Part shown: positions 21,468-31,559 of the stretch, one piece after another
Numbering within the stretch: the first letter of the stretch is position 1
Layout of the letters: the number at the start of each line of letters is the position of its first letter
Assembly: GCA_011391495.1 (NCBI GenBank)
Contig: JAABQK010000001.1
Span: forward strand, 124,001-188,000
Length of the DNA stretch: 64,000 bases
From: Hydrogenophaga sp.
GTDB taxonomy: Bacteria; Pseudomonadota; Gammaproteobacteria; Burkholderiales; Burkholderiaceae_C
Reading direction: 5' to 3'
The notes under the pieces: model-generated
The model's database searches: none
Seen by the model: the letters and a program-made list of their open reading frames with translations, nothing else
What the model was told of the DNA's origin: nothing
Position numbers and translations under genes: made by a program

Positions 21468-24188
21468 TCAGCCCTCCAATGTCTCCAGCAGCTCGGTCTC
21501 TATCTCGATCTGCCGTTTGTTCACCTGCAGCTGCGCGCCGCTGATGAGGAAGGTGTCTTCCACGCGCTCGCCCAGCGTGGTGATCTTGGCGAGCTGGACG
21601 CTGATGTCGTAGCGCGCGAGCACGCGCGAGATGCAATAGAGCAGACCGGCGCGGTCGCTGGCGGACACGCTGAGCAGCCAGCGTTGCGCCTTCTCGTCGG
21701 GCCGCAGGTCCACCCGCGGGGTGACCGGAAAGCTCTTGACGCGGCGCGACAGCCGGCCCTTGCTGGGCTGCGGCAGCGGGCCGCGTTCGTCCAGGGTGTG
21801 GGCCAGGTCGTTCTCCACCATGGCAATCAGCTCGCGGTAGTGCTCCGACAGCGTGGGCGCCACCACCTGGAAGGTGTCCAGTGCGTGGCCATCGTGTGTG
21901 GTGTGGATGCGGGCGTCCAGGATGCTGAAGCCGGCGTTGTCGAAATAACCGCAGATGCGGGCGAACAGGTCGTGCTGGTCAGGCGCGTACACCAGCACCT
22001 GCAGGCCTTCGCCCTCGGGTGACAGGCGCGCCCGCACGATGCTCTTGTCGATCACGGGCTCGCCGTCGCTGGTCGTTGCCTCGGCTTCAGGGGCCTGAGC
22101 GGCCGCAGCGCGTGCGTTCTGCGCGATCTGGCGCGTGAGCACCCGGGTGTGCCACGCGATCTCGTCGGCCTGGTGGCGCATGAAGTAGCTCACGTCCAGC
22201 GTCTCCCACAGCGCCTTGTGGGCCATGTGGGGCAGGGCGTGCAGCGCCAGTTGGGTCAGGGCCTCGCGTTTGCGCGCCTCCACCACCGCGCCCGGGTCGG
22301 GTGCGCGGCCGCCGAGCGCACGCAGCGTGTAGCGGTACAGGTCTTCCAGCAGCTTGCCCTTCCAGGCGTTCCACACCTTCGGGCTGGTGCCCCGGATGTC
22401 GGCCACGGTGAGCAGGTACAGCGCCGTGAGATAGCGCTCGTTGCCCACCCGCTGGGCGAATGCCGCGATGATTTCGGGGTCGCTCAGGTCCTCCTTCTGC
22501 GCCATGCGGCTCATGGTCAGGTGCTCGGCCACCAGGAATTCGATCAGCCGGCTGTCTTCACGGTCTATGCCGTGCTGGCGACAGAAGGTGCGCACATCGT
22601 GTGCGCCGAGCTCGGAGTGGTCACCACCGCGGCCCTTGGCGATGTCGTGGAAAAGGGCCGCGATGTAGAAGATCCAGGGCTTGTCCCACCCCGCGGCGAG
22701 CTGCGAGCAGAACGGGTATTCGTGCGAGTGGTCGGCAATGAAGAAGCGGCGCACATTGCGCAGCACCATCAGGATGTGCTGGTCCACCGTGTAGACGTGG
22801 AACAGGTCGTGCTGCATCTGGCCCACGATGTGGCGGAACACCCAGAGGTAGCGGCCGAGCACCGAGGTCTGGTTCATCAGCCGCATGGCGTGGGTGATGC
22901 CTTCGGGCTGCTGGAGGATGCGCAGGAACATGGCGCGGTTGGCCGGGTCGGCGCGGAACTTCGCGTTCATCACCGGTCGCGCGTTGTACAGCGCGCGCAG
23001 TGTGCGCGCCGACAGGCCCTTGATGCCGACCGTGGTCTGGTAGATCAGGAAGGTTTCCAGGATCGCGTGGGGCTGCTGCACGTACAGGTTGTCGTGAGCG
23101 ACTTCCAGCATGCCGCCTTTGTCGAAGAAGCGCTCGTTGATCGGGCGCAGTCGGTCCACGCCCACCTCGTCGCTGTTGAGCCGTTCCTCGATGTTGAGCA
23201 GCAGGATCTGGTTGAGCTGTGTCACCGCCTTGGCGGCCCAGTAGTAGCGTTTCATCAGCGCTTCGCTGGCGCGGCGGGTGCCACGGGCATTCGGTGCCGT
23301 GTGGGGACCGGGGCCGCCGGGCGTGATGACCGCAGGCACCTGGGCCTTCAAGCCGAAGGACTCGGCCACGGCGGTCTGCAGGTCGAAGACCAGGCGGTCT
23401 TCGCGCCGGTTGGCCAGCAGGTGCAGGCGCGCGCGGATCAGGCTCAGGAGTGCCTCGTTCGCCTTGATCTGGCGCGCTTCGAGCGGCGTGGCCAGCCCCT
23501 TGCGGGCCAGTTCGTCCCAGCTGCGACCCAGGCCCGCGGCCTTGGCCACCCACAGGATGATCTGCAGGTCGCGCAGACCACCTGGCGACTCTTTGCAGTT
23601 GGGCTCCAGCGAGTAGGGCGTGTTCTCGAACTTGTTGTGGCGCTGTCGCATCTCCAGCGTCTTGGCGACGAAGAACGCCTTCGGGTCCATCGTCTCGGCA
23701 AGCCGGCTGATCAGGGTGGCGAACTGGGCCTTGCTGCCAGAAATGAGCCGGCATTCGAGCAGCGAGGTCTGGACCGTCACGTCCCTGGCGGCCTCGGCCA
23801 CGCAGTCGGCCGTGGTGCGCACGCTGGAGCCGATTTCCAGCCCGAGGTCCCAGCAGGCGCCAATGAAGCCTTCCAGCCGCGCCTTCAGGGCCGGATCCTG
23901 GTCGGGTTCGCTGCCGTCGGGCAAGAGCAGCAGCACGTCCACGTCGGAGTAGGGGAACAGTTCGCCACGGCCATAGCCCCCCACCGCCGCGAGCGAAAAA
24001 CCGGGCCCGAAGCCGGAGCGCGTCCAGAGATCGCGCAAGGTTTGGTCGGTCAGGCGCGAGAGTTTCTGCAGGGCGCTGCGCACCCCCCGGGTGGAGGACC
24101 CCTGCACGCCCAGCTGGGCCATCAGGGATGCTTTTTCGCTGCGGTACTGCAGGCGCAGCGCGCCGATGTCGCCTCTGGGGTCTCCCAT
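21468..24188 (-). CDS. glnD: Bifunctional [protein-PII] uridylyltransferase/uridylyl-removing enzyme GlnD
   Basis: 906 aa from the ATG at MGDPRGDIG, which has AGGA 9 nt upstream; an in-frame GTG eight codons earlier (24212) is an alternative. GlnD senses glutamine and uridylylates or deuridylylates PII. Domains in order: nucleotidyltransferase with [19 protein letters not shown], a GlnE/UTase linker, an HD hydrolase domain ([21 protein letters not shown]), and two C-terminal ACT domains ([41 protein letters not shown]). Length is typical. It lies directly downstream of map, a common pairing. Confidence 0.96.
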   Translation of the reverse strand: MGDPRGDIGALRLQYRSEKASLMAQLGVQGSSTRGVRSALQKLSRLTDQTLRDLWTRSGFGPGFSLAAVGGYGRGELFPYSDVDVLLLLPDGSEPDQDPALKARLEGFIGACWDLGLEIGSSVRTTADCVAEAARDVTVQTSLLECRLISGSKAQFATLISRLAETMDPKAFFVAKTLEMRQRHNKFENTPYSLEPNCKESPGGLRDLQIILWVAKAAGLGRSWDELARKGLATPLEARQIKANEALLSLIRARLHLLANRREDRLVFDLQTAVAESFGLKAQVPAVITPGGPGPHTAPNARGTRRASEALMKRYYWAAKAVTQLNQILLLNIEERLNSDEVGVDRLRPINERFFDKGGMLEVAHDNLYVQQPHAILETFLIYQTTVGIKGLSARTLRALYNARPVMNAKFRADPANRAMFLRILQQPEGITHAMRLMNQTSVLGRYLWVFRHIVGQMQHDLFHVYTVDQHILMVLRNVRRFFIADHSHEYPFCSQLAAGWDKPWIFYIAALFHDIAKGRGGDHSELGAHDVRTFCRQHGIDREDSRLIEFLVAEHLTMSRMAQKEDLSDPEIIAAFAQRVGNERYLTALYLLTVADIRGTSPKVWNAWKGKLLEDLYRYTLRALGGRAPDPGAVVEARKREALTQLALHALPHMAHKALWETLDVSYFMRHQADEIAWHTRVLTRQIAQNARAAAAQAPEAEATTSDGEPVIDKSIVRARLSPEGEGLQVLVYAPDQHDLFARICGYFDNAGFSILDARIHTTHDGHALDTFQVVAPTLSEHYRELIAMVENDLAHTLDERGPLPQPSKGRLSRRVKSFPVTPRVDLRPDEKAQRWLLSVSASDRAGLLYCISRVLARYDISVQLAKITTLGERVEDTFLISGAQLQVNKRQIEIETELLETLEG

Positions 24189-24216
24189 GGCTGTTTCCTG
24201 CGGGCCCGTCACGGGC

Positions 24217-25047
24217 TCAGGCCGGGACTGTGGCCGATGCGGTCACAAACGCCGGCGGTGTCGGACTGCCTGCTGACAGCGTGAGCACCTCGTAGCCGGT
24301 GGGTGTGACCAGTACCGTGTGCTCCCACTGGGCCGAGAGTGAGCGGTCTTTGGTGACGATGGTCCAGCCGTCGCCCATTTCCTTGATGTCCCGCTTGCCG
24401 GCGTTGATCATGGGTTCGATGGTGAAGGTCATGCCGGGCTTGAGTTCCTCCAGCGTGCCCGGGCGGCCGTAGTGCAGCACCTGGGGTTCTTCATGGAACT
24501 TCTGGCCGATGCCATGGCCGCAGAATTCGCGCACCACGGTGAAGCCGTTGCCTTCGGCGTAGGTCTGGATCGCGTGCCCGATATCGCCCAGGCGAATGCC
24601 CGGCCGGACCATGACGATGCCCTTCCACATGGCCTCGTAGGTCACCTGGCACAGGCGCCGGGCCTGCACGCTGCAGGCGGCTTCGCCACCGATCATGTAC
24701 ATGCGGCTGTTGTCACCGTACCAGCCATCGGGCGTGATCACGGTGACGTCCACGTTGAGGATGTCACCTTTTTTCAGCGGCTTTTCGTTGGGAATGCCGT
24801 GGCACACCACCTGATTCACCGAGGTGCAGAGATGGCCGGGGTAGGGCGGGTAGCCGCTGGGCTGGTAGCCGATGGTGGCCGAGACCGTGCCCTGTTCCTG
24901 CATGTAGACCGCCGCCAGGCGATCGATTTCCAGGGTGGTCACGCCCGGCTGGATCAGCGGCGTCAGGTAGTCCAGCACTTCGGATGCCAGGCGGCAGGCC
25001 AGGCGCATGCCCTCGATGCCGGCGTCGTCTTTGTAGGTGATGCTCAT
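24217..25047 (-). CDS. map: Type I methionine aminopeptidase
   Basis: 276 aa. Removes initiator methionine from proteins. Metal ligands are visible: Asp100 (NVDVTV), Asp112 (YGDNSRMY), His178 (FCGHGIGQ), Glu211 (TIEPM) and Glu242 (WEHTVLV). Cys74 in GHLCTSVN matches the family. Compact length with no N-terminal extension marks it as MetAP type Ia. A GATAAT box lies 8 nt before the ATG with no Shine-Dalgarno sequence, like dapC and yciB. Divergent from purL. Confidence 0.97.
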   Translation of the reverse strand: MSITYKDDAGIEGMRLACRLASEVLDYLTPLIQPGVTTLEIDRLAAVYMQEQGTVSATIGYQPSGYPPYPGHLCTSVNQVVCHGIPNEKPLKKGDILNVDVTVITPDGWYGDNSRMYMIGGEAACSVQARRLCQVTYEAMWKGIVMVRPGIRLGDIGHAIQTYAEGNGFTVVREFCGHGIGQKFHEEPQVLHYGRPGTLEELKPGMTFTIEPMINAGKRDIKEMGDGWTIVTKDRSLSAQWEHTVLVTPTGYEVLTLSAGSPTPPAFVTASATVPA

Positions 25048-25054
25048 GGGGCAG

Positions 25055-25060
25055 GATTAT
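25055..25060 (-). promoter_or_regulatory. GATAAT -10 box of map (near-leaderless)
   Basis: Minus strand reads GGGATAATCCTGCCCCATG. The hexamer sits 8 nt before the map ATG with no ribosome-binding site between. The -35 region is weak. Confidence 0.4.
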
Positions 25061-25081
25061 CCCATCGGGTCGGTTCATGCG

Positions 25082-25123
25082 CTGCCTGCCGGGCCAAGGC
25101 AGGCAGGCGTGCGCGGATAAAAT
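25082..25123 (+). promoter_or_regulatory. purL promoter region with 9-bp inverted repeat
   Basis: CTGCCTGCC (25082-25090), a 7-nt spacer, and GGCAGGCAG (25098-25106) form a perfect inverted repeat. TAAAAT at 25118-25123 is a good -10 (5 of 6). The repeat covers the expected -35, so it could be an operator. purL starts at 25174. Confidence 0.45.
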
Positions 25124-25173
25124 CGGGGCTTTCCACCCATCTCCGGGGCAACCCAGCCCCAAGGCCACCCATC

Positions 25174-28100
25174 GTGACCCTGCACTTGCGCTTCTTCGAC
25201 GGCGGCAACGCTGTCAGCGACTTCAAAGTCCAGCAAATCCTGCCCCGTCTCGCGGGCATTTCCGACAAGATCACCGGCCTCTCGGCCCGCTTCGTGCACC
25301 TGGCGTCGTTCGATGCCGAACCCGACGCCACAACGGTGGACCGCGTGGGCCAGCTCATGGCCTACGGTGAGCCCGCCACCGAGGCCCACCTGGCGCTGGA
25401 AAAAGCCGGCGCCCCGGCGCTGCTGGTGATGCCGCGCCTGGGCACCGTGTCGCCCTGGGCGTCAAAAGCCACCGACATCGCGCACAACTGCGGCCTGGCG
25501 CTGCACCGCGTGGAGCGGCTGGTCGAGTTCCGCATCGGTCTGAAATCGGGCCTGCTGGGCAAGGCCAGCCTGAGCGCCGAGCAGTTGCGTGCCGTGGCCG
25601 ACGTGCTGCACGACCGCATGACCGAGGCCGTGACCACCGGGCGCGACCAGGCCAAAGCCCTGTTCACCGAGCTGCACCCCGCGCCCATGGAGCATGTGGA
25701 CGTGCTGGGTGGCGGACGCGCGGCGCTGGAGAAGGCCAACGTCGAATGGGGCCTGGCACTGGCCGATGACGAAATCGACTACCTGGTGGCCGCGTTCACC
25801 GGCCTGAAGCGCAATCCGACCGATGTCGAGCTGATGATGTTCGCGCAGGCCAACAGCGAGCACTGCCGCCACAAGATCTTCAACGCCCAGTTCACCATCG
25901 ACGGCGTGGCGCAGGGCAAGAGCCTGTTCGGCATGATCCGCCACACGCACCAGACCGCGCCGCAGCACACCATCGTGGCGTACTCCGACAACGCCTCCAT
26001 CATGGAAGGCAGTCAGGTCGAGCGTTTCGTGGCACGTGCCGGGCAGGGTGCCTCGCCGGCCTACGCGAGCCAGACCGCGACGAACCACATCCTGATGAAG
26101 GTGGAAACGCACAACCACCCGACGGCGATTTCCCCGTTCCCCGGCGCCGCCACTGGCGCGGGTGGCGAGATCCGCGACGAGGGCGCCACCGGCCGCGGCT
26201 CCAGGCCCAAGGCCGGCCTGACCGGCTTCACCGTCTCCAAACTCTGGGGCGGCCTGAGCGACCAGCCGGGCGGCAAGCCCGAGCACATCGCCAGCCCGCT
26301 GCAGATCATGACCGAGGGCCCGCTGGGCGGCGCCGCGTTCAACAACGAATTCGGCCGGCCCAACCTGCTGGGCTATTTCCGCGAATACGAGCAGGACGTG
26401 GCGGGTGTGACCCGGGGTTACCACAAGCCCATCATGATCGCGGGCGGCCTGGGCATCATCGACTCGAAGCAGACGAAGAAGATCGACTTTCCGGCTGGCA
26501 CGCTACTGATCCAGCTCGGCGGCCCGGGGATGAAGATCGGCATGGGCGGCGGCGCGGCCAGTTCCATGGCCAGCGGCACCAACGCCGCCTCGCTGGACTT
26601 CGACTCGGTGCAGCGCGGCAACCCCGAGATCGAGCGCCGGGCGCAGGAGGTCATCAACCACTGCTGGACGCAGGGCGAGCAGAACCCGGTGCTGTTCATC
26701 CACGACGTGGGTGCGGGCGGTCTGTCCAACGCCTTCCCCGAGCTGGTGAACGACGCCGGCCGCGGTGCGCGCTTCGACCTGCGGGCCGTGCCGCTGGAGG
26801 AGAGCGGCCTGGCCCCGAAGGAAATCTGGTGCAACGAGAGCCAGGAGCGCTACGTGCTGGCCATCGCGCCCGAGTCGCTGCCGCAGTTCAAGGCCTTCTG
26901 CGAGCGCGAGCGCTGTCCGTTTGCCGTGGTCGGTGTGGCCACCGAAGAACGTCACCTGATCCTGGCCGATGACGGTAACGAAAGCCCAGTCGACATGCCC
27001 ATGGACGTGCTGCTCGGCAAGCCGCCCAAGATGCACCGCGACGTGAAAACCGTCGCTCGCGCCGGCCAGCCCATGAACCTGACCGGCGTGGACCTGCAAA
27101 AGGCGGTGATCGACGTGCTGAGCCACCCGACCGTGGCGTCCAAGCGCTTCCTCATCACCATCGGCGACCGCACCGTGGGCGGCCTGTCGCACCGCGACCA
27201 GATGGTTGGCCCCTGGCAGGTGCCGGTGGCCGATTGCGCCGTGACCCTGGCCGATTTCCAGGGCTTCGCGGGCGAAGCCATGAGCATGGGCGAACGCACA
27301 CCGCTGGCCGCCATCAACGCCGCGGCTTCGGGTCGCATGGCGGTGGCCGAAGCCATCACCAACCTGCTGGCCGCGCCGATCGAGCTGCCGCGCGTGAAGC
27401 TGTCCGCCAACTGGATGGCCGCTTGCGGCGAACCGGGCGAAGACGCTGCGCTCTACGAAGCCGTGAAAGCCGTGGGCATGGAGCTGTGCCCGGCGCTGGG
27501 CATCTCCATTCCCGTTGGCAAGGACAGCCTGTCCATGCGCACGCAGTGGAGCGACGGTACCGACAAGAAAAAAGTCACCTCGCCGGTGAGCCTGATCGTC
27601 ACCGGGTTCGCCACGCTGGCCGACGTGCGCGGCACGCTGACGCCGCAACTGAACAACCAGATCGAAGACACCACGCTCGTGCTGATCGACCTCGGCAAGG
27701 GCCAGAACCGCATGGGCGGCAGCGTGCTCGGCCAGGTGCTCGGCCAGTTCGGCGACACCGTGCCCGACCTGGACGAGGCGAAAGACCTGGTCAACCTCGT
27801 CAACGCCATCAACAGCTTGCGCGCCCAGGGCCGCATCCTCGCGTACCACGACCGTTCCGATGGCGGCCTGCTGGCCACCGTGGCCGAGATGGCCTTTGCC
27901 GGCCACGTGGGCGTGGCGCTGAACGTGGACATGCTCGTCACCGAGGGCGACGGCATCAGCGACAGCCGCGCCGATGTGGGCGATGCGAAGAACTGGGCGG
28001 GCCAGGTGAGCGCCCGCCGCGAAGAACTCACGCTCAAGGCGCTGTTCAGCGAAGAGCTGGGCGTGGTGCTGCAGGTGGCCACCGAGCACCGCAACGACGT

Positions 28101-29181
28101 GATGCAGACCCTGCGCGAGCACGGCCTTTCGAAACACAGCCACTTCATCGGCAAGACCCGTCCGCAGTCGTCGGCCATGGACGTGGGCAAGGGCCAGCTG
28201 CAGGTCTGGCGCGACACCAAGGCCGTGTTCAGCGCCAGCCTGTTCGACCTGCACCAGGTCTGGGACAGCGTGAGCTGGAAGATCAACCAGCAGCGCGACA
28301 ACCCGGCCTGCGCCGACGCCGAACACGCCGCGGCCGGTCTGCCCGCCGACCCCGGCATGCACGTGGCCCTGACGTTCGATCCGGCCGACAATGTGGCAGC
28401 GCCGTTCCTGAGCCTGTTGCGCCCCAAAGTCGCGATCCTGCGCGAGCAGGGTGTCAATTCGCACGTGGAAATGGCCTACGCGTTCACGCAGGCCGGCTTC
28501 GAGGCCTACGACGTGCACATGACCGATCTGCAGACCGGCCGTGCGAAACTGGCCGACTTCCAGGGCGTGGTCGCCTGTGGCGGCTTCAGCTACGGCGACA
28601 CCCTGGGTGCCGGCATCGGCTGGGCCCGCAGCATCACCTTCAATCCGCTGCTGTCCGAACAGTTCCAGGGCTTTTTCGGCCGCGCCGACACCTTTGGCCT
28701 GGGCGTGTGCAACGGCTGCCAGATGTTTGCCGAGCTGGCCGACATCATCCCCGGCGCCGACGCCTGGCCGCGCTTCACCACCAACCAGAGCGAGCGGTTC
28801 GAAGCCCGGCTTTCGATGGTGGAAGTGCTCGATTCGCCCAGCCTGTTCCTGCAAGGCATGGCCGGCAGCCGCCTGCCGATCGCCGTGGCGCACGGCGAGG
28901 GCTTTGCCAACTTCAAGCACCGCGGCAACCCGGCGCAGGCCATCGCGGCCATGCGCTTTGTGGACAACGCGGGCGCGGCCACCGAGCAGTACCCGTTCAA
29001 CCCCAATGGCAGCCCGGGCGGCCTGACGGCGGTGACCACGGCCGACGGCCGCTTCACGGCCATGATGCCGCACCCCGAACGCGTGTTCCGCAACATCCAG
29101 ATGAGCTGGACCAGCGGCGACCTGAATGCCCACAGCCCGTGGATGCGCATCTGGCGCAACGCGCGCAAGTGGGTGGCCTGA
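25174..29181 (+). CDS. purL: Phosphoribosylformylglycinamidine synthase PurL (large single-chain form)
   Basis: 1335 aa. Catalyses the ATP- and glutamine-dependent conversion of FGAR to FGAM in purine synthesis. The N-terminal PurS-like domain ([23 protein letters not shown]) is followed by the linker, two AIRS-like synthase halves ([49 protein letters not shown]) and a C-terminal class I glutamine amidotransferase domain with nucleophile in LGVCNGCQM and catalytic pair in PHPERVFR. The GTG at 25174 was chosen since the conserved VTLHL strand starts there; the longer upstream frame is antisense to map. Confidence 0.97.
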   Translation: MTLHLRFFDGGNAVSDFKVQQILPRLAGISDKITGLSARFVHLASFDAEPDATTVDRVGQLMAYGEPATEAHLALEKAGAPALLVMPRLGTVSPWASKATDIAHNCGLALHRVERLVEFRIGLKSGLLGKASLSAEQLRAVADVLHDRMTEAVTTGRDQAKALFTELHPAPMEHVDVLGGGRAALEKANVEWGLALADDEIDYLVAAFTGLKRNPTDVELMMFAQANSEHCRHKIFNAQFTIDGVAQGKSLFGMIRHTHQTAPQHTIVAYSDNASIMEGSQVERFVARAGQGASPAYASQTATNHILMKVETHNHPTAISPFPGAATGAGGEIRDEGATGRGSRPKAGLTGFTVSKLWGGLSDQPGGKPEHIASPLQIMTEGPLGGAAFNNEFGRPNLLGYFREYEQDVAGVTRGYHKPIMIAGGLGIIDSKQTKKIDFPAGTLLIQLGGPGMKIGMGGGAASSMASGTNAASLDFDSVQRGNPEIERRAQEVINHCWTQGEQNPVLFIHDVGAGGLSNAFPELVNDAGRGARFDLRAVPLEESGLAPKEIWCNESQERYVLAIAPESLPQFKAFCERERCPFAVVGVATEERHLILADDGNESPVDMPMDVLLGKPPKMHRDVKTVARAGQPMNLTGVDLQKAVIDVLSHPTVASKRFLITIGDRTVGGLSHRDQMVGPWQVPVADCAVTLADFQGFAGEAMSMGERTPLAAINAAASGRMAVAEAITNLLAAPIELPRVKLSANWMAACGEPGEDAALYEAVKAVGMELCPALGISIPVGKDSLSMRTQWSDGTDKKKVTSPVSLIVTGFATLADVRGTLTPQLNNQIEDTTLVLIDLGKGQNRMGGSVLGQVLGQFGDTVPDLDEAKDLVNLVNAINSLRAQGRILAYHDRSDGGLLATVAEMAFAGHVGVALNVDMLVTEGDGISDSRADVGDAKNWAGQVSARREELTLKALFSEELGVVLQVATEHRNDVMQTLREHGLSKHSHFIGKTRPQSSAMDVGKGQLQVWRDTKAVFSASLFDLHQVWDSVSWKINQQRDNPACADAEHAAAGLPADPGMHVALTFDPADNVAAPFLSLLRPKVAILREQGVNSHVEMAYAFTQAGFEAYDVHMTDLQTGRAKLADFQGVVACGGFSYGDTLGAGIGWARSITFNPLLSEQFQGFFGRADTFGLGVCNGCQMFAELADIIPGADAWPRFTTNQSERFEARLSMVEVLDSPSLFLQGMAGSRLPIAVAHGEGFANFKHRGNPAQAIAAMRFVDNAGAATEQYPFNPNGSPGGLTAVTTADGRFTAMMPHPERVFRNIQMSWTSGDLNAHSPWMRIWRNARKWVA

Positions 29182-29215
29182 TCGCCATTACTCTGAACCT
29201 GACTGAACGGAAACC

Positions 29216-30178
29216 ATGGCCACCAGCCTTCTTGCCCTCCTGGACGACATCGCCACCCTGCTCGATGACCTGGCCGTCATGACCAAGGTGGCCGCCCGCC
29301 AGGGGGTTTCTGCCGCCGACGATGTGGCAGCCATGACACAGATGGCCGCCAAGAAGACGGCCGGTGTGCTCGGTGACGACCTGGCACTCAATGCGCAGCA
29401 GGTCACTGGCGTGACGGCCAACCGCGAACTGCCGGTGGTGTGGGCGGTGGCCAAGGGCTCGCTGCGCAACAAGGCCATCCTGGTGCCGGCGGCGCTGGCC
29501 ATCAGCGCCGTGGCGCCCTGGCTCATCACGCCGCTGCTGATGCTGGGTGGCCTGTTCCTGTGTTTCGAGGGGGCCGAGAAATTGCTGCACGCGTTCTTTC
29601 GCCAGAAGGGCGACGACACGCACCGTGCCGAGCTGGTGAAAGCCGTTGCCGATGAGCAGGTGGATCTGGTGGCTTTCGAGAAGGACAAGATCAAGGGCGC
29701 CGTGCGCACCGACTTCATTCTCTCGGCGGAAATCATTGTCATCACCCTGGGCAGCGTGGCCGACGCCAGCTTCGCGCGGCAGGTGGCTGTGCTGGTGGGC
29801 ATCTCGATCATCATGACCATCGGCGTGTATGGCCTGGTGGGTGGCATCGTCAAGCTGGACGACGCTGGCCTGCACCTCACGCGCCAAGCCGAGGGCTGGA
29901 AGCAGTCTTTCGGCCGTGGCATCCTGGTTTTTGCGCCGTGGCTCATGAAGACGCTGTCGGTGCTGGGCACGGCCGCCATGTTCCTGGTGGGTGGCGGCAT
30001 CCTGCTGCACGGCGTGCCGGCTCTGGGCCACGCGGTCGAACTCTTCGCCGAAGGCCTGGGCTGGGCCGCCGCGCTGGTGAACAGCCTGGCGGGGGGTGTG
30101 GCCGGGCTCATCGCCGGTGCCGTCGTCGTGCTGGTCTTCAACGCCTGGAACCGCCTGCGCGGCCAGCCTGCGCACTGA
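29216..30178 (+). CDS. DUF808 family inner-membrane protein (YedI-like)
   Basis: 320 aa. The conserved N-terminus [24 protein letters not shown] and [16 protein letters not shown] identify DUF808/YedI. At least five hydrophobic stretches are visible ([74 protein letters not shown]; and a C-terminal Gly/Ala/Val-rich one). The function of the family is not established. It lies 34 nt after purL but probably has no functional link to it. Confidence 0.88.
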   Translation: MATSLLALLDDIATLLDDLAVMTKVAARQGVSAADDVAAMTQMAAKKTAGVLGDDLALNAQQVTGVTANRELPVVWAVAKGSLRNKAILVPAALAISAVAPWLITPLLMLGGLFLCFEGAEKLLHAFFRQKGDDTHRAELVKAVADEQVDLVAFEKDKIKGAVRTDFILSAEIIVITLGSVADASFARQVAVLVGISIIMTIGVYGLVGGIVKLDDAGLHLTRQAEGWKQSFGRGILVFAPWLMKTLSVLGTAAMFLVGGGILLHGVPALGHAVELFAEGLGWAAALVNSLAGGVAGLIAGAVVVLVFNAWNRLRGQPAH

Positions 30179-30200
30179 AGGCGGCTGGTCGCCGACGCGG

Positions 30201-30218
30201 CCTTGACCTGAGTCAAGG
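30201..30218 (+). promoter_or_regulatory. FNR/Dnr-type operator upstream of hemerythrin
   Basis: CCTTGACCTGAGTCAAGG has perfect 7-bp arms around CTGA. The core TTGAC-N4-GTCAA matches the CRP/FNR-family consensus (TTGAT-N4-ATCAA class). A -10-like TAGACT lies at 30238-30243, so the site centre (30209.5) is about 41 bp before the predicted start, the class II activator position. Confidence 0.7.
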
Positions 30219-30309
30219 TCTTTTTGCCGGCAGCGCCTAGACTGGCGTCACCAATCGTGAGTGTGCTGAGGATTTCCCTCGGCCGCCCCGGTCCGAGGAG
30301 TCGATCACC

Positions 30310-30843
30310 ATGAACACCACCGTCGATACCGATGCACCGCTGAACAATTTTTCCAACTGCCATTCCGGCATCGTCAAGCGCCTGAAGGCGCTGGACGAAT
30401 TGCCCGCGCTGCTGGAGCCTGCGGCCCGCGCCCGCCAGATCGCCGAAGAGTCATTGGAATTCTTCCGCGAGGCCATCTTTGAACACCACCTGGAGGAAGA
30501 GCGCGAACTCTTTCCCGCGGTGATCGCGAGCGCCCAGCCCGGCGAAGAACTTGTGCGCGTCAAGGCCATGGCCCAGCGACTGACCGACGAGCACCGCGCC
30601 GTCGAGACGCTGTGGAAGCAGCTGGAAAAGGGCCTGAAGCAGGTGGCCAAGGGCCACAGCACCAACTTGGACGTGAGCGAAATCCACCGGCTGGTGTCCG
30701 AATACCAGGCCCACGCGGCCTATGAAGAAGCCGAATTCCTGCCCCTGTCCGAAGAGATCCTGGGCCGCAACAGCAACCACATGGCTGCGCTGGGCCTGTC
30801 GCTGCACATGCGGCATGTGAAACCGGTCAACGCCTACATCTGA
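30310..30843 (+). CDS. Hemerythrin-domain protein (HHE cation-binding)
   Basis: 177 aa. Hemerythrin-like four-helix bundle with di-iron ligand motifs in order: FSNCHSGIVKRL, EHHLEEERELFP, TDEHRAVETLW, and YQAHAAYEEAEFLPL. These proteins bind O2 or NO or buffer iron. The upstream FNR/Dnr-type palindrome suggests induction under low oxygen or nitrosative conditions, which fits. A clear intrinsic terminator follows 32 nt after the stop, so it is monocistronic. Confidence 0.88.
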   Translation: MNTTVDTDAPLNNFSNCHSGIVKRLKALDELPALLEPAARARQIAEESLEFFREAIFEHHLEEERELFPAVIASAQPGEELVRVKAMAQRLTDEHRAVETLWKQLEKGLKQVAKGHSTNLDVSEIHRLVSEYQAHAAYEEAEFLPLSEEILGRNSNHMAALGLSLHMRHVKPVNAYI

Positions 30844-30875
30844 CACCGGCCTGTGGCCGTTCAATGGCCGATCAA

Positions 30876-30898
30876 GGGGCGCTGCGGCGCCCCTTTTT
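30876..30898 (+). terminator. Rho-independent terminator after the hemerythrin gene
   Basis: GGGGCGC, loop TGCG, GCGCCCC, then five T residues. A perfect 7-bp GC stem with a T-run. Confidence 0.88.
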
Positions 30899-30948
30899 CA
30901 CGCCCACCCGCTGCCCGCAAACGGCGGATGCGGTACATTCGCCGCGCC

Positions 30949-31320
30949 ATGAACCCACCGAAAGAAACATCTTCCACCCCCGCCGAGCACTGGCGCTGCG
31001 ACGCCGGCAGCGACTCCGTCGCCGTGCTCACCATCCCTGGCCTCATCGGCCGCGCCCGCGTGTTCGACGTGGACGCCAGCCTGCTGGTGGATGTGCCGGC
31101 AGAACCCGAAGGCGCCTGGCTGGAACTGACGGTGGAATGCGACGGCAAGCGCCAGTGGAGCCGCCGCATCCCCGCCCACAACCCCGGCCAGACCGACGGG
31201 CTGGATTACCACCAGCGCCTGCGGCTCGAAGCGGAGCAGGGGGTGCGCTTTCGGGCGGTGGCGGCGGTCAAGGGCGTGCGCATCCGGCAGCTGCTGCTGG
31301 AGGCGCGGGAAGAGGCATGA
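30949..31320 (+). CDS. Conserved small protein of unknown function
   Basis: 123 aa, no recognised domain. Predicted soluble and beta-rich: SVAVLTIPGLIGRARVFDVDASLLVDV, then WLELTVECDGKRQWSRRIPAHNPGQTDGLDYHQRLRLEAEQGVRFRAVAAV read as alternating strands. No signal peptide. A TACATT box 9 nt before the ATG and no Shine-Dalgarno sequence suggest a very short leader. The start MNPPKE was chosen over an upstream in-frame ATG that lies within the terminator. Confidence 0.6.
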   Translation: MNPPKETSSTPAEHWRCDAGSDSVAVLTIPGLIGRARVFDVDASLLVDVPAEPEGAWLELTVECDGKRQWSRRIPAHNPGQTDGLDYHQRLRLEAEQGVRFRAVAAVKGVRIRQLLLEAREEA

Positions 31321-31559
31321 CGGGATCGAACGGACACGGCTTCCTGCCGGGTTGGCAAGTCCGTTGACTTGTGAAAACGCTTTAATAAACAGATGTAACG
31401 TTATGATTTTAGATATAAAAAATCTGACTGTTGCATCTGGTTTATCCGGCGTTAGTCGTTTTTTCCGGCACGATTTTCGGGTGTGGATGTAGAGCGCATG
31501 GACTTTGCGCGCACCGAGTTCCTGTGTGTCTGTCCGGCATTGGGTGCTCAGATCAAATC
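31321..31559. other. AT-rich convergent intergenic region
   Basis: 239 bp between two convergent genes. Bases 31375-31430 are strikingly AT-rich (GTAACGTTATGATTTTAGAT and ATAAAAAATCT) in an otherwise GC-rich window. TATGAT at 31403-31408 is a good -10, but no -35 at proper spacing and no coding sequence are visible. No clear terminator for either neighbour. Confidence 0.4.

Noticed and set aside
24472-25173. Open frame extending purL upstream by 234 codons
   Set aside because: Antisense to map; the conserved PurL N-terminus begins at the GTG at 25174.
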